Positions 46,372-55,515 of a stretch of DNA of 64,000 nt are shown one piece after another. Position 1 is the first letter of the stretch. Each line of letters opens with the position of its first letter. The position numbers and the translations under genes are program-made. Source of the DNA: Clostridium tunisiense TJ (GTDB lineage Bacteria > Bacillota > Clostridia > Clostridiales > Clostridiaceae); contig NZ_AMQH01000002.1 of NCBI RefSeq assembly GCF_000300195.1, forward strand, positions 186,001-250,000. The letters are read 5' to 3'. Below the pieces are notes generated by a model, which saw only the letters and a program-made list of their open reading frames with translations, was not told the DNA's origin and did no database searches.

Positions 46372-47295
46372 TCATTTCTTGACTTTTTCTAATAGTATTT
46401 TCTTTTTTTCCTCATACTCATCCTTTGTCAATATATGATCTCTCATTAATTCCTCTAATATAGAAACTTTTCTAGTAAATTCTTCCTCATCGTGCTTTAT
46501 TTCTGTACTTTCTGCTATGGCTTCAGAGAAGTTTTCATTTACATTTTTACTTTTTATGAAAGTTAACTGTTTTTGGGGTATTTGGTTAACCAGTACTTCA
46601 TAAGCTTCTTTTGTGAAAAATCCACAGTAAGGACTGTTATCTATAACTAGTTCTAATATGGTTGTCAGTCCATCCACTTTAATATGTTGTGGTAAGGTGC
46701 TTTTATTAAAGGTTAAAGTATTATCCTCCAGCCCAGTTCCTTCAGCCTTCATATTAGAAGCTATTAAATCCTCTTTCTCTAAATCTTCCTTTTTACAAAA
46801 ACAAGTAATTTGTTCTAGCTCAAAGTTAAAACACCCTATACCTTGATGGTGTTTATCTGCTAAATAAAACTTGTCTTCAGCAATCCAGAAATAAAAATCT
46901 ATTATCCCAACCTTTTCAAATATATAAATTAGCATATTATTATCTACACTATCTAAGTTTTTAGTGAACCTAAAATCATTGATTTTATTTTTAATTTTAT
47001 CTATGGCTTCTTCTGTTTCCTCTGAATTTTTTCTCTCCAAGTTCTCTACATAATCCTTATATTTTCCTTCATCAAATTGAGTATAAGCACTTTTAATTAT
47101 GTGTGCATATCTTCTTTCTATCTCTTTATCAATTTCTGGTATGCCCTTTAAGTATTTTACTTTCATTGCTGTGGGTGGAATATGACAATGGTGTTTATAG
47201 TCCTTTTCCATATTCCTTTCCCTCATCTTTATAATATTTATCACAATTACAGCACTAACAAATACAAAAAAAATACATATTAATAAATATTCCAA
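46372..47295 (-). CDS. Membrane-anchored protein with C-terminal SHOCT domain
   Basis: 307 residues. An N-terminal membrane span (LLICIFFVFVSAVIVINII) is followed by a cytosolic region of unknown family (about 30-265). The C-terminal short helical hairpin VSILEELMRDHILTKDEYEEKKKILLEKV (about 275-304) fits the SHOCT domain. The middle has alpha/beta stretches such as VGIIDFYFWIAEDKFYLAD. The start is TTG, supported by AGGAGGAGTAAGC just upstream. SHOCT tails often mediate oligomerisation; nothing more can be said. It is monocistronic between livK and tdh. Confidence 0.8.
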   Translation of the reverse strand: MEYLLICIFFVFVSAVIVINIIKMRERNMEKDYKHHCHIPPTAMKVKYLKGIPEIDKEIERRYAHIIKSAYTQFDEGKYKDYVENLERKNSEETEEAIDKIKNKINDFRFTKNLDSVDNNMLIYIFEKVGIIDFYFWIAEDKFYLADKHHQGIGCFNFELEQITCFCKKEDLEKEDLIASNMKAEGTGLEDNTLTFNKSTLPQHIKVDGLTTILELVIDNSPYCGFFTKEAYEVLVNQIPQKQLTFIKSKNVNENFSEAIAESTEIKHDEEEFTRKVSILEELMRDHILTKDEYEEKKKILLEKVKK

Positions 47296-47470
47296 AGCTT
47301 ACTCCTCCTAACTAATAATTTATACTTAAGTATATTAATGCTATATTTATTTAATTCTAAGTAATCTTTAGTTTATTTTAAATTACTATATTCTTTGTTT
47401 TGTATTGTGATAGCTTTGTTATAGAATCTTTAACCATAGATAAAATTTCTTAACTTTAGTTAAAACAAAA

Positions 47471-47512
47471 AATTAAAAGAAGAGCAGATAAAATCTGCTC
47501 TTCTTTAATTTA
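47471..47512 (-). terminator. Terminator of the kbl-tdh operon
   Basis: AATTAAAAGAAGAGCAGAT (47471-47489) pairs with its complement at 47493-47510. The minus-strand transcript continues with UUUUUUGUUUU. Confidence 0.9.
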
Positions 47513-47518
47513 AAACTA

Positions 47519-48469
47519 TTATATTCCCTTTGCTCTTAACTTTTCAAGCATATCAGCTGTCATTTTAGCTAAATCATACTCAGCTTTAAAGCCCCACTCT
47601 TCTTTTGCAGCAGTTGGATCTATTGAATCTGGCCAAGTATTTGCAATTCCTTGTCTTACTGGATCTGGGTTGTAGCTAATTTCAAACTCTGGAATATGCT
47701 TTTTAATTTCAGCAGCAATTTGCTCTGGCTCAAAGCTCATAGCAGTGATGTTGAATGCATTTCTATGTTTTAATTTGCTTGGATCAGCTTCCATTAAGTC
47801 AATAATTGCTTGGATAGCATCTGGCATATACATCATATCCATGTATGTTCCTTTATCAATGTAAGAAGTATATTTACCATTCTTTAATGCTTCGTAGTAA
47901 ATATCTACTGCATAGTCAGTAGTTCCACCTCCTGGAGGTGCTACATAAGATATAAGTCCTGGGAATCTTACGCCTCTTGTGTCTACACCAAATTTAGTGT
48001 AGTAGTAATCACATAATAATTCTCCAGAAACCTTTGTTACTCCATACATAGTTTTTGGTCTTTGAATTGTATCTTGTGGAGTATTGTTTTTTGGAGTATC
48101 TGGTCCAAAAGCACCTATTGAACTTGGAGTAAAGAACTTACAGTTTAACTCTCTTGCTGCTTCTAAAGCATTAACAAGTCCTCCCATGTTAATATCCCAA
48201 GCAAGTTGTGGTTTTGCTTCTGCAACAGCAGATAAAAGTGCTGCAAGGTGAATTATTGTATCTACATTGTGCTTTCTAGCTACTTCTAAGAAAGCTTTTG
48301 CATCAGTAACATCAAGTATTTCAAATACTCCACCCTCAACGATTGGGTTACCTTCTGGTTTTCTAATATCAGAAGCTACAACGTTATCAACACCGTAAAC
48401 TTCTCTTAATTTAGTAACTAACTCTGTACCGATTTGTCCTAAACAACCTGTAACTAATATTTTTTTCAT
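47519..48469 (-). CDS. tdh: L-threonine 3-dehydrogenase, epimerase-like (short-chain) type
   Basis: A 316-residue extended short-chain dehydrogenase. It oxidises L-threonine to 2-amino-3-ketobutyrate with NAD+. The Rossmann motif is [11 protein letters not shown] (7-17), Ser116/Ser117 lies in [13 protein letters not shown], and the catalytic Tyr142-Lys146 is in MYGVTK. The sequence [19 protein letters not shown] is the feature that separates this TDH from UDP-galactose epimerases. It follows kbl by 104 bases on the same strand, and the two enzymes act in sequence. GGAGGATAATAAT precedes the ATG. Confidence 0.95.
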   Translation of the reverse strand: MKKILVTGCLGQIGTELVTKLREVYGVDNVVASDIRKPEGNPIVEGGVFEILDVTDAKAFLEVARKHNVDTIIHLAALLSAVAEAKPQLAWDINMGGLVNALEAARELNCKFFTPSSIGAFGPDTPKNNTPQDTIQRPKTMYGVTKVSGELLCDYYYTKFGVDTRGVRFPGLISYVAPPGGGTTDYAVDIYYEALKNGKYTSYIDKGTYMDMMYMPDAIQAIIDLMEADPSKLKHRNAFNITAMSFEPEQIAAEIKKHIPEFEISYNPDPVRQGIANTWPDSIDPTAAKEEWGFKAEYDLAKMTADMLEKLRAKGI

Positions 48470-48573
48470 ATTATTATCCTCCGTTAAAAACTATTAATAA
48501 TAAGAGTTTTTGTGATTTTTAACTATATACTTTTATATTTAGATTAAATAAGTCTTTTTATATTATCTTAAAC

Positions 48574-49767
48574 TTATTTTATTATTCCCATTTCTTGACC
48601 AACTTTTTTGTAAATAGCAATAGCATCATCTAACATTTCTTTAGTGTGAGCTGCTGATGGCATATTTCTAACTCTTGCTGTTCCCATTGGTACTGTTGGG
48701 AATACTATAGCTTTCGCATAAACTCCCTCTTCATATAATCTCTTACTGAATTCTTGAGCTTTTGCAGCCTCTCCAATAATACAAGGAGTTATTGGAGTTT
48801 CGCTATCTCCTATATCAAAGCCTAATTCCTTTAAGCCCTTCTTTAAGTAGTTTCCATTTTCCCAAAGTTTATCATGAAGCTCAGTGCTTTCAGTTAATAT
48901 ATTTATAGCTTCGATACAAGCTCCTGCTGCTCCTGGAGTTAAAGATGTTGAGAATAGGAATGGTCTACCTCTAACTTTTAACCAGTCAATTAAATCTTGT
49001 GTACCAGCTACGTATCCACCAACTACACCAATAGCTTTAGATAATGTTCCAATTTGGAAATCTATTTTGTCTGATAATCCGAAGTGATGAACTGTTCCAG
49101 CACCTTTTCCAAGTACACCTGAACCGTGGGCATCATCAACATAGGTGATTAAGTCAAACTCTTCAGCAATCTCTACTATTTCTGGAAGCTTCGCAATGTC
49201 TCCATCCATAGAGAAAACCCCATCAGTGATTACCATTACTTTTTCATATAAACCTGACTCCTTAGCTTCTTTAGCCTTAGCTCTTAAATCTTCCATATCT
49301 GAATGCTCAACTCTTATGATTTTAGCACCTGATAATCTACATCCATCTATTATTGAAGCATGGTTTAGTGCATCTGAAAGTATTGCATCTTTTTTGCCCA
49401 TAACAGCTGAAATTGCAGCCATGTTACAGTTAAAACCTGATTGGAAAGCTATAGCAGCTTCTGTATGTTTAAATGCAGCTAACTTTTTCTCTAATTCAAT
49501 GTGGATGTCTAAAGTTCCATTGATTGTTCTAACAGCACCTGCTCCTGCACCATATTTTTCAGTAGCTTTTACAGAAGCTTCTACCATTCTTGGATGGTTT
49601 GCTAATCCTAAATAGTTATTAGAAGAAAGGTTTATAAGAGTTTTTCCTCCAATATTAATTTTAGGACCGTTTGCACCTGTAATTACATTAATTTCATTAT
49701 AAAGCCCTTTACTTTTAAGGTCTTCTAGATTTACTTTAAGGTATTTTTCTAATGATTTACTTCCCAT
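48574..49767 (-). CDS. kbl: Glycine C-acetyltransferase (2-amino-3-ketobutyrate CoA ligase)
   Basis: About 397 residues, a PLP-dependent alpha-oxoamine synthase. It cleaves 2-amino-3-ketobutyrate with CoA into glycine and acetyl-CoA. Conserved parts are [25 protein letters not shown] and the PLP-lysine motif [14 protein letters not shown] (Lys244 in this start). I use the ATG at 49767, since TTTTGGAGGTACTAACA precedes it; an in-frame start five codons upstream would overlap that site. With tdh it forms the threonine-to-glycine route, feeding the glycine pool. Confidence 0.96.
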   Translation of the reverse strand: MGSKSLEKYLKVNLEDLKSKGLYNEINVITGANGPKINIGGKTLINLSSNNYLGLANHPRMVEASVKATEKYGAGAGAVRTINGTLDIHIELEKKLAAFKHTEAAIAFQSGFNCNMAAISAVMGKKDAILSDALNHASIIDGCRLSGAKIIRVEHSDMEDLRAKAKEAKESGLYEKVMVITDGVFSMDGDIAKLPEIVEIAEEFDLITYVDDAHGSGVLGKGAGTVHHFGLSDKIDFQIGTLSKAIGVVGGYVAGTQDLIDWLKVRGRPFLFSTSLTPGAAGACIEAINILTESTELHDKLWENGNYLKKGLKELGFDIGDSETPITPCIIGEAAKAQEFSKRLYEEGVYAKAIVFPTVPMGTARVRNMPSAAHTKEMLDDAIAIYKKVGQEMGIIK

Positions 49768-50256
49768 TGTTAGTACCTCCAAAATTTTTAATAATTTATA
49801 TGTTTATTTTTAAAATAATTTAAAATTTAAGAAAACTTATTGTGTAATTCTTTACACAATAGTAAATATTCTGCACATTTTGTAAAAATCCTCTTTAATA
49901 TTGAAAAAATATTTTCTTTTTAAGAATACTATGAGAATTCACCCTATGTTAAGCCTTCTTAATTTTTTCTTTGAAATAAATACACTATTATCTTTATTTA
50001 TTTCCTTTTTACTAATATTTTATTATACCTATATTGAATATAATTTGAAAGAAGATTTTGTATTTTAACAACATTATTAATGTAAATTTTACAAATCAAA
50101 AATTTCCTTACCTTTAAAAGCTTTAGTTTTTAAATAACTTTTCCAAAACAAGAATAAAAACCTGTTTGCCTACTTTATTTCATTACGTAATGCTTACTTA
50201 TCTCAATTATATATGATGCTATTTTATCTTCTTCTTTCTATAGCCAAGTTTATAAA

Positions 50257-50402
50257 AGAACAAATGAGTGTTTCCACACGCCCTCTTAAATGCTAGCGGC
50301 TACTTACACCTTCTTACATACATTCTGAAACCCTGCAATTACAAGACATTTCAGGCACTTTTTTTAGGCAAAAAAAGTTGAAATTCCTATAAAATAAAAA
50401 AG
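50257..50402. repeat. Copy B of the 147-nt interspersed structured element
   Basis: 146 bases. Left block AGAACAAATGAGTG with a GTGT/ACAC hairpin; central stem-loop CTGAAA (50325-50330)/TTTCAG (50349-50354) around CCCTGCAATTACAA; right block AAAAGTTGAAATTCCTATAA plus an A-rich tail. As in copy A, the right end abuts a terminator U-tract, here that of plsC. Confidence 0.65.
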
Positions 50403-50445
50403 GCCCACTTATAGTATATCTTTGTTAACTATAAGTAAGCCTTTT
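50399..50445 (-). terminator. Terminator of plsC
   Basis: AAAGGC..ACTTATAGT (50399-50415) pairs with ACTATAAGT..GCCTTTT (50428-50445). The minus-strand transcript continues UUUUUUAUUUUAU. Confidence 0.85.
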
Positions 50446-50473
50446 GAAGTAATTTTAATACTAAGCTATATTT

Positions 50474-51187
50474 TTACATTTCAATAAATTCGGAGTAAAC
50501 TCCCCTGTACTTCTCGGGTAGCATTTTTGCTATGCCACACATAATTTCTGTCATAGCTCTATCACTATATTGGTTTTTGTCTTCATCCTCTAATTTCTTA
50601 GGCACTGTCATAGGTTCTCCAAAATTTATAGTTATGTCTGCGTAGTTAAAGTTTTCTTCTGCCATATCTTCATCATTAATTGGGAGAAATTTTTCTGTAC
50701 CACACATTCCTATAGGCACTATAGTTGCCTTTGACATCTTAGCAATAAGTAAAAGTCCTTTTTTTCCTTCAATCATTGCCCCAGTTCTACTTCTAGTGCC
50801 TTCTGGAAACATCATAATGTTCTTTCCAGCCTTGAGCACCTCTATTATCTTAGAAATTGCTTCCTTGTCTGCACTGTTAGGTTTTATTTGAATAGTTTTA
50901 ACAAACTTAAAACCATTTCTAGTAAACTCATTGGCAGTAAGCTTTACTCCTGCTATAAACACAGGGTCCTTCTCTTTCAATACTTCATTTAATATAATTC
51001 CATCAGAGTTGCTTAAATGATTGCAAATAAATATAATTGGACCTTCTAGATCTCTTACTTTTTCATATCCATTTATTTTTATATTTGCATATTTTTTAAT
51101 ACTGCTTTTTACATATCTATGTATTAGTTTACTTGATATATTGTCTGGTAATTTGCTCATTAGCTTTAGTAATAGTACTTTATCCAT
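50474..51187 (-). CDS. plsC: 1-acyl-sn-glycerol-3-phosphate acyltransferase
   Basis: About 237 residues, membrane-associated. It acylates lysophosphatidic acid in phospholipid synthesis. The catalytic HLSNSD (His57, Asp62; HX4D motif) and the substrate-binding MFPEGTRSRTGAMIEGKKG are clear, with a later IVPIGMCGTEKF. I use the ATG at 51187, since GGAGAGGGGATTTTTT precedes it. An upstream frame start at 51205 would read through that site. The queG gene lies 56 bases upstream on the same strand, so a shared transcript is possible. Confidence 0.93.
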   Translation of the reverse strand: MDKVLLLKLMSKLPDNISSKLIHRYVKSSIKKYANIKINGYEKVRDLEGPIIFICNHLSNSDGIILNEVLKEKDPVFIAGVKLTANEFTRNGFKFVKTIQIKPNSADKEAISKIIEVLKAGKNIMMFPEGTRSRTGAMIEGKKGLLLIAKMSKATIVPIGMCGTEKFLPINDEDMAEENFNYADITINFGEPMTVPKKLEDEDKNQYSDRAMTEIMCGIAKMLPEKYRGVYSEFIEM

Positions 51188-51243
51188 AAAAAATCCCCTC
51201 TCCAATAATTAACTAACATTTATCTGCTTTAACGACTTACTTA

Positions 51244-52233
51244 TTATTTAAAAAGTTTATCATAATACTCCTTGATATAGGGAGAATTTATATTTTTTTC
51301 AATATGATCCTTATCTTCTTTATGCTTATTATAGTAACTTATAAGTGCATTTCTAATTAATATATTTTTTCCTCTCCATCCGCAGGAGTGTTTCCCATAC
51401 TTTTCCTTGAAATCAGTATTGTTTAAAAAAATTAAATCTCTAACCTCTGCCTTCTTCATATAATCCCTAGGAGCAAACTCCTCTATGGTTGAGTTTAAAG
51501 CCTCACTATTATATGGGCATACCATTTGACATGTATCACAGCCAAAAATCCTCCCCTTTAATTTATCAAACCACTGCTCTTCTATGTGCTTTTTTTGGGT
51601 GATATAGGATAGGCATAAATTACAATTCCCACCGTGTTCCTTTTCTGTGATAGCTTTGGTTGGACAGGCTCTTATGCACAGGTTGCACTGTCCACACTTA
51701 TTTTCTAGTGGTTTATCCTCTTCTAACTCTAAACTAGTTATTATCTCAGCTAAAAAAACATAAGACCCATAATCTACAGTAATTAAATTGTTATTTTTAC
51801 CTATGAAGCCAACTCCACTCAAGTAAGCAATATATCTTTCCGGTAGTGGGTTGCTATCTACAAAACCTATAGCTTTCCCATCTAAACCTTCAATAAACTT
51901 GCAAATTTTATCTAGATAACTTCTAACTACTTTGTGATAATCAAGTCCATAAGTATACTTTGAAAAGCCACCTTCAGTGTTATTATCTAAATCATACTTA
52001 TAAGGGAAGGCTATAGAAATAATAGTTTTCCCTTCCTCCATTAAAAGAAATGGATTGATTCTTTTTTCTATTTCCTGCTCCTCAAATTCATTTATAACAC
52101 CACTATGTTCCCTTTGAAGAAAACTAGATTCTAACTCCTGAAATACTCTGCACCTAGTAAAGCCTACTGTTGTTAGCCCTAATTCTCTACAATACTGAAT
52201 TATTTGCTTCTTATTATCCATGATTTTCATCAT
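51244..52233 (-). CDS. queG: Epoxyqueuosine reductase QueG-type protein
   Basis: A 329-residue cobalamin- and iron-sulfur-dependent enzyme family that reduces epoxyqueuosine to queuosine in tRNA. Two 4Fe-4S clusters are indicated by CGQCNLCIRACPTKAI, NCNLCLSYITQ and GCDTCQMVCPYNS. The N-terminal region includes GKTIISIAFPY and an ERYIAYLSGVGFIGKNN stretch. It is a little shorter than E. coli QueG, lacking the C-terminal HEAT repeats, like other clostridial members. It overlaps the FAD oxidoreductase gene upstream by 20 bases, implying coupled translation. Assignment as QueG rather than a paralogue is probable. Confidence 0.88.
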   Translation of the reverse strand: MMKIMDNKKQIIQYCRELGLTTVGFTRCRVFQELESSFLQREHSGVINEFEEQEIEKRINPFLLMEEGKTIISIAFPYKYDLDNNTEGGFSKYTYGLDYHKVVRSYLDKICKFIEGLDGKAIGFVDSNPLPERYIAYLSGVGFIGKNNNLITVDYGSYVFLAEIITSLELEEDKPLENKCGQCNLCIRACPTKAITEKEHGGNCNLCLSYITQKKHIEEQWFDKLKGRIFGCDTCQMVCPYNSEALNSTIEEFAPRDYMKKAEVRDLIFLNNTDFKEKYGKHSCGWRGKNILIRNALISYYNKHKEDKDHIEKNINSPYIKEYYDKLFK

Positions 52234-53206
52234 TATTATCCCTTATATACCTTGCTGCGGACTTACCAGCAACTTTCCCCTGTTGAATTACATTTTCTAT
52301 TACATCATATCCTTTTATCACTGTTCCACAAGCAAAGAATCCTTCTAAAGAAGTTTCCATTTCCTCATTAATCACTAATTCGCTATTTTCATCATGAACT
52401 TTCATTCCTACCTTAATTCCTAATATAACTTCAGGATAAAGATTTATTGATAAAACTAAGGTGTCACAGGTTATGTATTGCTCAGTACCCTCTAAAAAAT
52501 TTCTATGCTTATCAACTTCTACAACCTTTACACCCTCAACTCGTCCTTCTCCAAATACTTCTACCACTCTATGCTTAAATAATACGGGAATATCAAAGTC
52601 TATTAAGTATTGTTTGGATTCCTCTCTTACAGCATGAACCCTTGAACTACTTTCTATTATGCCCTTAACCTTTGCACCTTCTAGCACTAAGCTTCTAGCT
52701 GCTAAAATTGCTGTATCCCCAGATCCTAATATTAAATATTCTCTTCCTGGCATAACACCTTTTTTATTTATATACTTTAACACAGCTACAGCTGTTGTTA
52801 TTCCTGCACTTCTATGACCTAAAATATTTTTATACCCCATAGGTTTTTCTCGACATCCAGTTGCCAGTATAATAGATTTTACTTTAACTTCAAGGACTCC
52901 ATCATAGCTATTCACTGCTACAAGAGTTTTATTTTTATTTAGATTTAATACCGTAGTGTCATTCTTCATTACAATGTTTAAGTCTAATACCATATCTATT
53001 AATCTTTGTATTAACTCGCTAGTAGTTAAGTTTTCTCTCATATTATCTAAATAAAAACCACTGTGTATGCAGTTGCTTAAAGCACCACCTGGTTCAGACT
53101 CTCTATCTAAAATTAAGATTTTTTCAACTCCATTTTTTTTGGCTTCAATAGCAGCAATAAGTCCGCTAGGACCTGCTCCAATTATCACTAAGTCATAGTG
53201 CTCCAT
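52214..53206 (-). CDS. FAD-dependent pyridine nucleotide oxidoreductase
   Basis: About 330 residues. It shows an N-terminal FAD site VIIGAGPSGLIAAIEAKKNG, an ILATGCREKPMGY segment, a second nucleotide site LILGSGDTAILAARSL (about 160-175), and a C-terminal FFACGTVIKGYDVIENVIQQG. This resembles the flavoprotein subunits linked to the glycerol-3-phosphate dehydrogenase and HcnB/sarcosine oxidase alpha group. No redox-active CxxC is visible. The substrate is unknown. I use the ATG at 53206, since GGAGGAGTAT precedes it. It is followed by an overlapping queG. Confidence 0.85.
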   Translation of the reverse strand: MEHYDLVIIGAGPSGLIAAIEAKKNGVEKILILDRESEPGGALSNCIHSGFYLDNMRENLTTSELIQRLIDMVLDLNIVMKNDTTVLNLNKNKTLVAVNSYDGVLEVKVKSIILATGCREKPMGYKNILGHRSAGITTAVAVLKYINKKGVMPGREYLILGSGDTAILAARSLVLEGAKVKGIIESSSRVHAVREESKQYLIDFDIPVLFKHRVVEVFGEGRVEGVKVVEVDKHRNFLEGTEQYITCDTLVLSINLYPEVILGIKVGMKVHDENSELVINEEMETSLEGFFACGTVIKGYDVIENVIQQGKVAGKSAARYIRDNNDENHG

Positions 53207-53403
53207 ATACTCCTCCATAACTTAAATATTGATTTAAGTTCTAATATTTATAACACTTATAGGCTCATAAGGTGTACCTTTGTTTCCTTCACCTTCAAAG
53301 CTCCTTAAGTGAATCAACATAGGTTTATATAGAAGTTAAATCTTAACTTCCCTTTCCTATATATCAAATTCCTATATTATATAATAATACCATATTGAAT
53401 GGA

Positions 53404-54087
53404 TTATTCAATTTTATATTTACAGGATTTTTTAACTTTTACACTCATCTGTTTATTTAATAAAAAAACTACAATAAAGCTGAATACCACAACTATAGCC
53501 ATGAGAATATTTGCTACTTTGTTGTTTCCTCCTTCTACCGCAAAATAAATAGCAATTGGTATGGTTTGAGTTTTTCCAGGAATATTTCCAGCTACCATCA
53601 AAGTAGCTCCAAACTCCCCTAAAGCTCTAGTAAAAGTTAATATAGTTCCACTAACAATACCCTGTAAGGAAAGAGGCAATATTATTCTAAAAAAAATTAC
53701 TCTATCACTGGCTCCTAAGTTTTTAGCGCTATCTATATAACTTTTATCAACTTTCAAAAAAGCTGCCTTCACATTCTGATACATTAGAGGCAAGGCTACA
53801 ATAACTGCCCCTATAGCCGCAGCTTCCCAAGTAAAAATTAGTGTTGTTCCAAATATATTATCAATAATTTTACCTATAAACCCTCTCTTGCCTAAAATAA
53901 GTAGTAACCCATAGCCTACTACAGTTGGAGGAAGGCTCATAGGCATTAAAATTATAGTCTCACAGATTGACTTTCCTTTAAAATTCTTAAAACTAAATAT
54001 TCTAGCTAAAATAACACCCAATATTAAAACAATAAAGGTTGAAGTTAAAGCTACCTTTAAAGAAATTATTATTGGACTTAGTATCAT
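53404..54087 (-). CDS. modB: Molybdate ABC transporter, permease
   Basis: A 227-residue inner-membrane permease with five spans. The conserved MPMSLPPTVVGYGLLLILGKRG and the EAA-type loop SAKNLGASDRVIFFRIILPLS (about 122-142) are followed by GTILTFTRALGEFGATLMVAG, a ModB signature. It works with ModA and an ATPase ModC to import molybdate or tungstate. No modC gene follows within the window; the next gene downstream is the FAD oxidoreductase. An ATPase elsewhere must serve it. GGGGGAAGTT precedes the ATG. Confidence 0.95.
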   Translation of the reverse strand: MILSPIIISLKVALTSTFIVLILGVILARIFSFKNFKGKSICETIILMPMSLPPTVVGYGLLLILGKRGFIGKIIDNIFGTTLIFTWEAAAIGAVIVALPLMYQNVKAAFLKVDKSYIDSAKNLGASDRVIFFRIILPLSLQGIVSGTILTFTRALGEFGATLMVAGNIPGKTQTIPIAIYFAVEGGNNKVANILMAIVVVFSFIVVFLLNKQMSVKVKKSCKYKIE

Positions 54088-54173
54088 AACTTCCCCCTTC
54101 TTTCTTCCACTGAAAATTACTAGCTTTCCTTTTGCTTTACAATGACAAGAGTAAACCTTATAAACTGTATAAG

Positions 54174-54953
54174 TTATTCCCTTGGTACTTTAAATCCATA
54201 CTTTTCAAATATTTCTATAGCCTCACTGGACTTTAGAAATTCCATAAAACTTTTCCCTAATTCCTTATTATTTGAACTTTCAATAATTCCTGCTGGATAG
54301 GTAATTTTGCCACAAGTCTCTTCTTTAAATACAGTAACAATAGAGGATTTCCTTAGATTTAAAGCATCTGATTTATATACTATCCCTCCAACTACTTCCC
54401 CACTTTCAACATAACTTAATACCTGTTTAACATCTTTTGCATAAACTATATTTCCTTTAAAATCATCTAAAATATTGTAATAATTTAATGCTTTTTCCCC
54501 ATACTGACCTACAGGTACAGAATTTACTTCTCCTAAACTTATCTTTCCATCAATATTCTTAATGCTTTCTATTGAATTTATATTAGCTTTATATTCATTA
54601 TTTACTATAAAAACTAGTTGATTTTCTAAAAGCTCTACTTTGCTATTTTCCTGAATTCTTTCCTTATCCTCAAGAGCCTTAAACTGCTGTTCTCCTGCAG
54701 ATATAAATATGTCTACCGGAGCTCCTTGTTCTATTTGCTTTTGCAAAGTTCCAGAACCTCCAAAATTAAAAGTTATATTAGCTCTATTTTCTTTTTCAAA
54801 AATTAACTTTAACTCTTCCATAGGCTCCTTTAAGCTTGCAGCAGCTGATATGGTGAGATTTTGTGTTGCTTGTCCATTCACTACCCTTGCACTACATCCA
54901 AATAAAAAAGCTGAAATAATTACAAATCCTATAGTCCAAATTATCTTTTTCAT
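54174..54953 (-). CDS. modA: Molybdate ABC transporter, substrate-binding lipoprotein
   Basis: 259 residues. A signal sequence with lipobox LFGC (Cys20) is followed by the ModA fold. LTISAAASLKEPMEELKLIF is the oxyanion-binding start, ITFNFGGSGTLQKQIEQGAPVDIFISAG the second signature, and a late VVGGIVYKSDAL. It captures molybdate or tungstate outside the membrane. It is the first gene of the modAB pair, with GAGGGGTTATG-like spacing to the start. In clostridia the metal would serve formate dehydrogenase or aldehyde ferredoxin oxidoreductase, neither seen here. Confidence 0.95.
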   Translation of the reverse strand: MKKIIWTIGFVIISAFLFGCSARVVNGQATQNLTISAAASLKEPMEELKLIFEKENRANITFNFGGSGTLQKQIEQGAPVDIFISAGEQQFKALEDKERIQENSKVELLENQLVFIVNNEYKANINSIESIKNIDGKISLGEVNSVPVGQYGEKALNYYNILDDFKGNIVYAKDVKQVLSYVESGEVVGGIVYKSDALNLRKSSIVTVFKEETCGKITYPAGIIESSNNKELGKSFMEFLKSSEAIEIFEKYGFKVPRE

Positions 54954-55134
54954 AACCCCTCCTACAACTTATAAATTTAGTAATATTATACATTATTTTC
55001 CATAAAATTCAAAGCTAATCTCCATACTTTTGTAATCGAAGATATTAAATGGTAATTGTGGAAATAAAATTTTCAATAAAAATTTCTTTCGAAGATAATA
55101 CTATAATCACAATAAAATTAAAGAGGTGATTTCA

Positions 55135-55332
55135 ATGAGAATAAAAGATGGAGTAATTCCTACAGTTGTTGGAACAGTCGTTACTGCCGGTGCTGCTGCT
55201 CTAAGAGCAAAAGATATGAGATCTATGAAAATGAATAAAAATACCCTTGTACCTATGGCTGAAACTGCCCTACTTGGTTTTGGATTAGCTCATGTTGTAT
55301 TAGGTGCTATAGACTTAATGCAAAACGACTAA
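55135..55332 (+). CDS. Small hydrophobic protein, unknown function
   Basis: 65 residues. A glycine- and alanine-rich hydrophobic helix (VIPTVVGTVVTAGAAALRA), a basic loop (KDMRSMKMNKN), and a second helix (MAETALLGFGLAHVVLGAIDL) suggest a small two-helix membrane-associated protein. I do not recognise the family. The start at 55135 is supported by AAAGAGGTGATTTCA. A three-codon-earlier ATG is too close to the ribosome binding site. It is monocistronic, with 180 bases upstream for a promoter. Confidence 0.75.
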   Translation: MRIKDGVIPTVVGTVVTAGAAALRAKDMRSMKMNKNTLVPMAETALLGFGLAHVVLGAIDLMQND

Positions 55333-55456
55333 TTTAATATGTAATCTTCAATAAACTTAATAGGCTATGGATAATTATATTCATAGCCTATTAAAAGCTT
55401 CTCTTAACTTATATAAGGGAGCAACGCATATACTAATAATTTTTTTAAACACTAAT

Positions 55457-55505
55457 AAAGAATAAGCCTGTAAGCATTTGTGCTTACAGGCTTATTCTTT
55501 TTTTA
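55457..55505. terminator. Strong bidirectional terminator
   Basis: A 20-bp perfect stem AAAGAATAAGCCTGTAAGCA (55457-55476) with its complement at 55481-55500, followed by TTTT. It lies between the small protein gene and the MFS gene, which are convergent. Confidence 0.92.
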
Positions 55506-55515
55506 ACTTATTTTA

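Larger units (their letters stand above)
49768..50473. other. 706-base gene-free interval upstream of kbl
   Basis: Carries, from right to left, the plsC terminator (50399-50445), copy B of the structured element (50257-50402), and about 480 AT-rich bases that must hold the kbl-tdh promoter on the minus strand. No coding frame with a ribosome binding site was seen. Confidence 0.6.
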
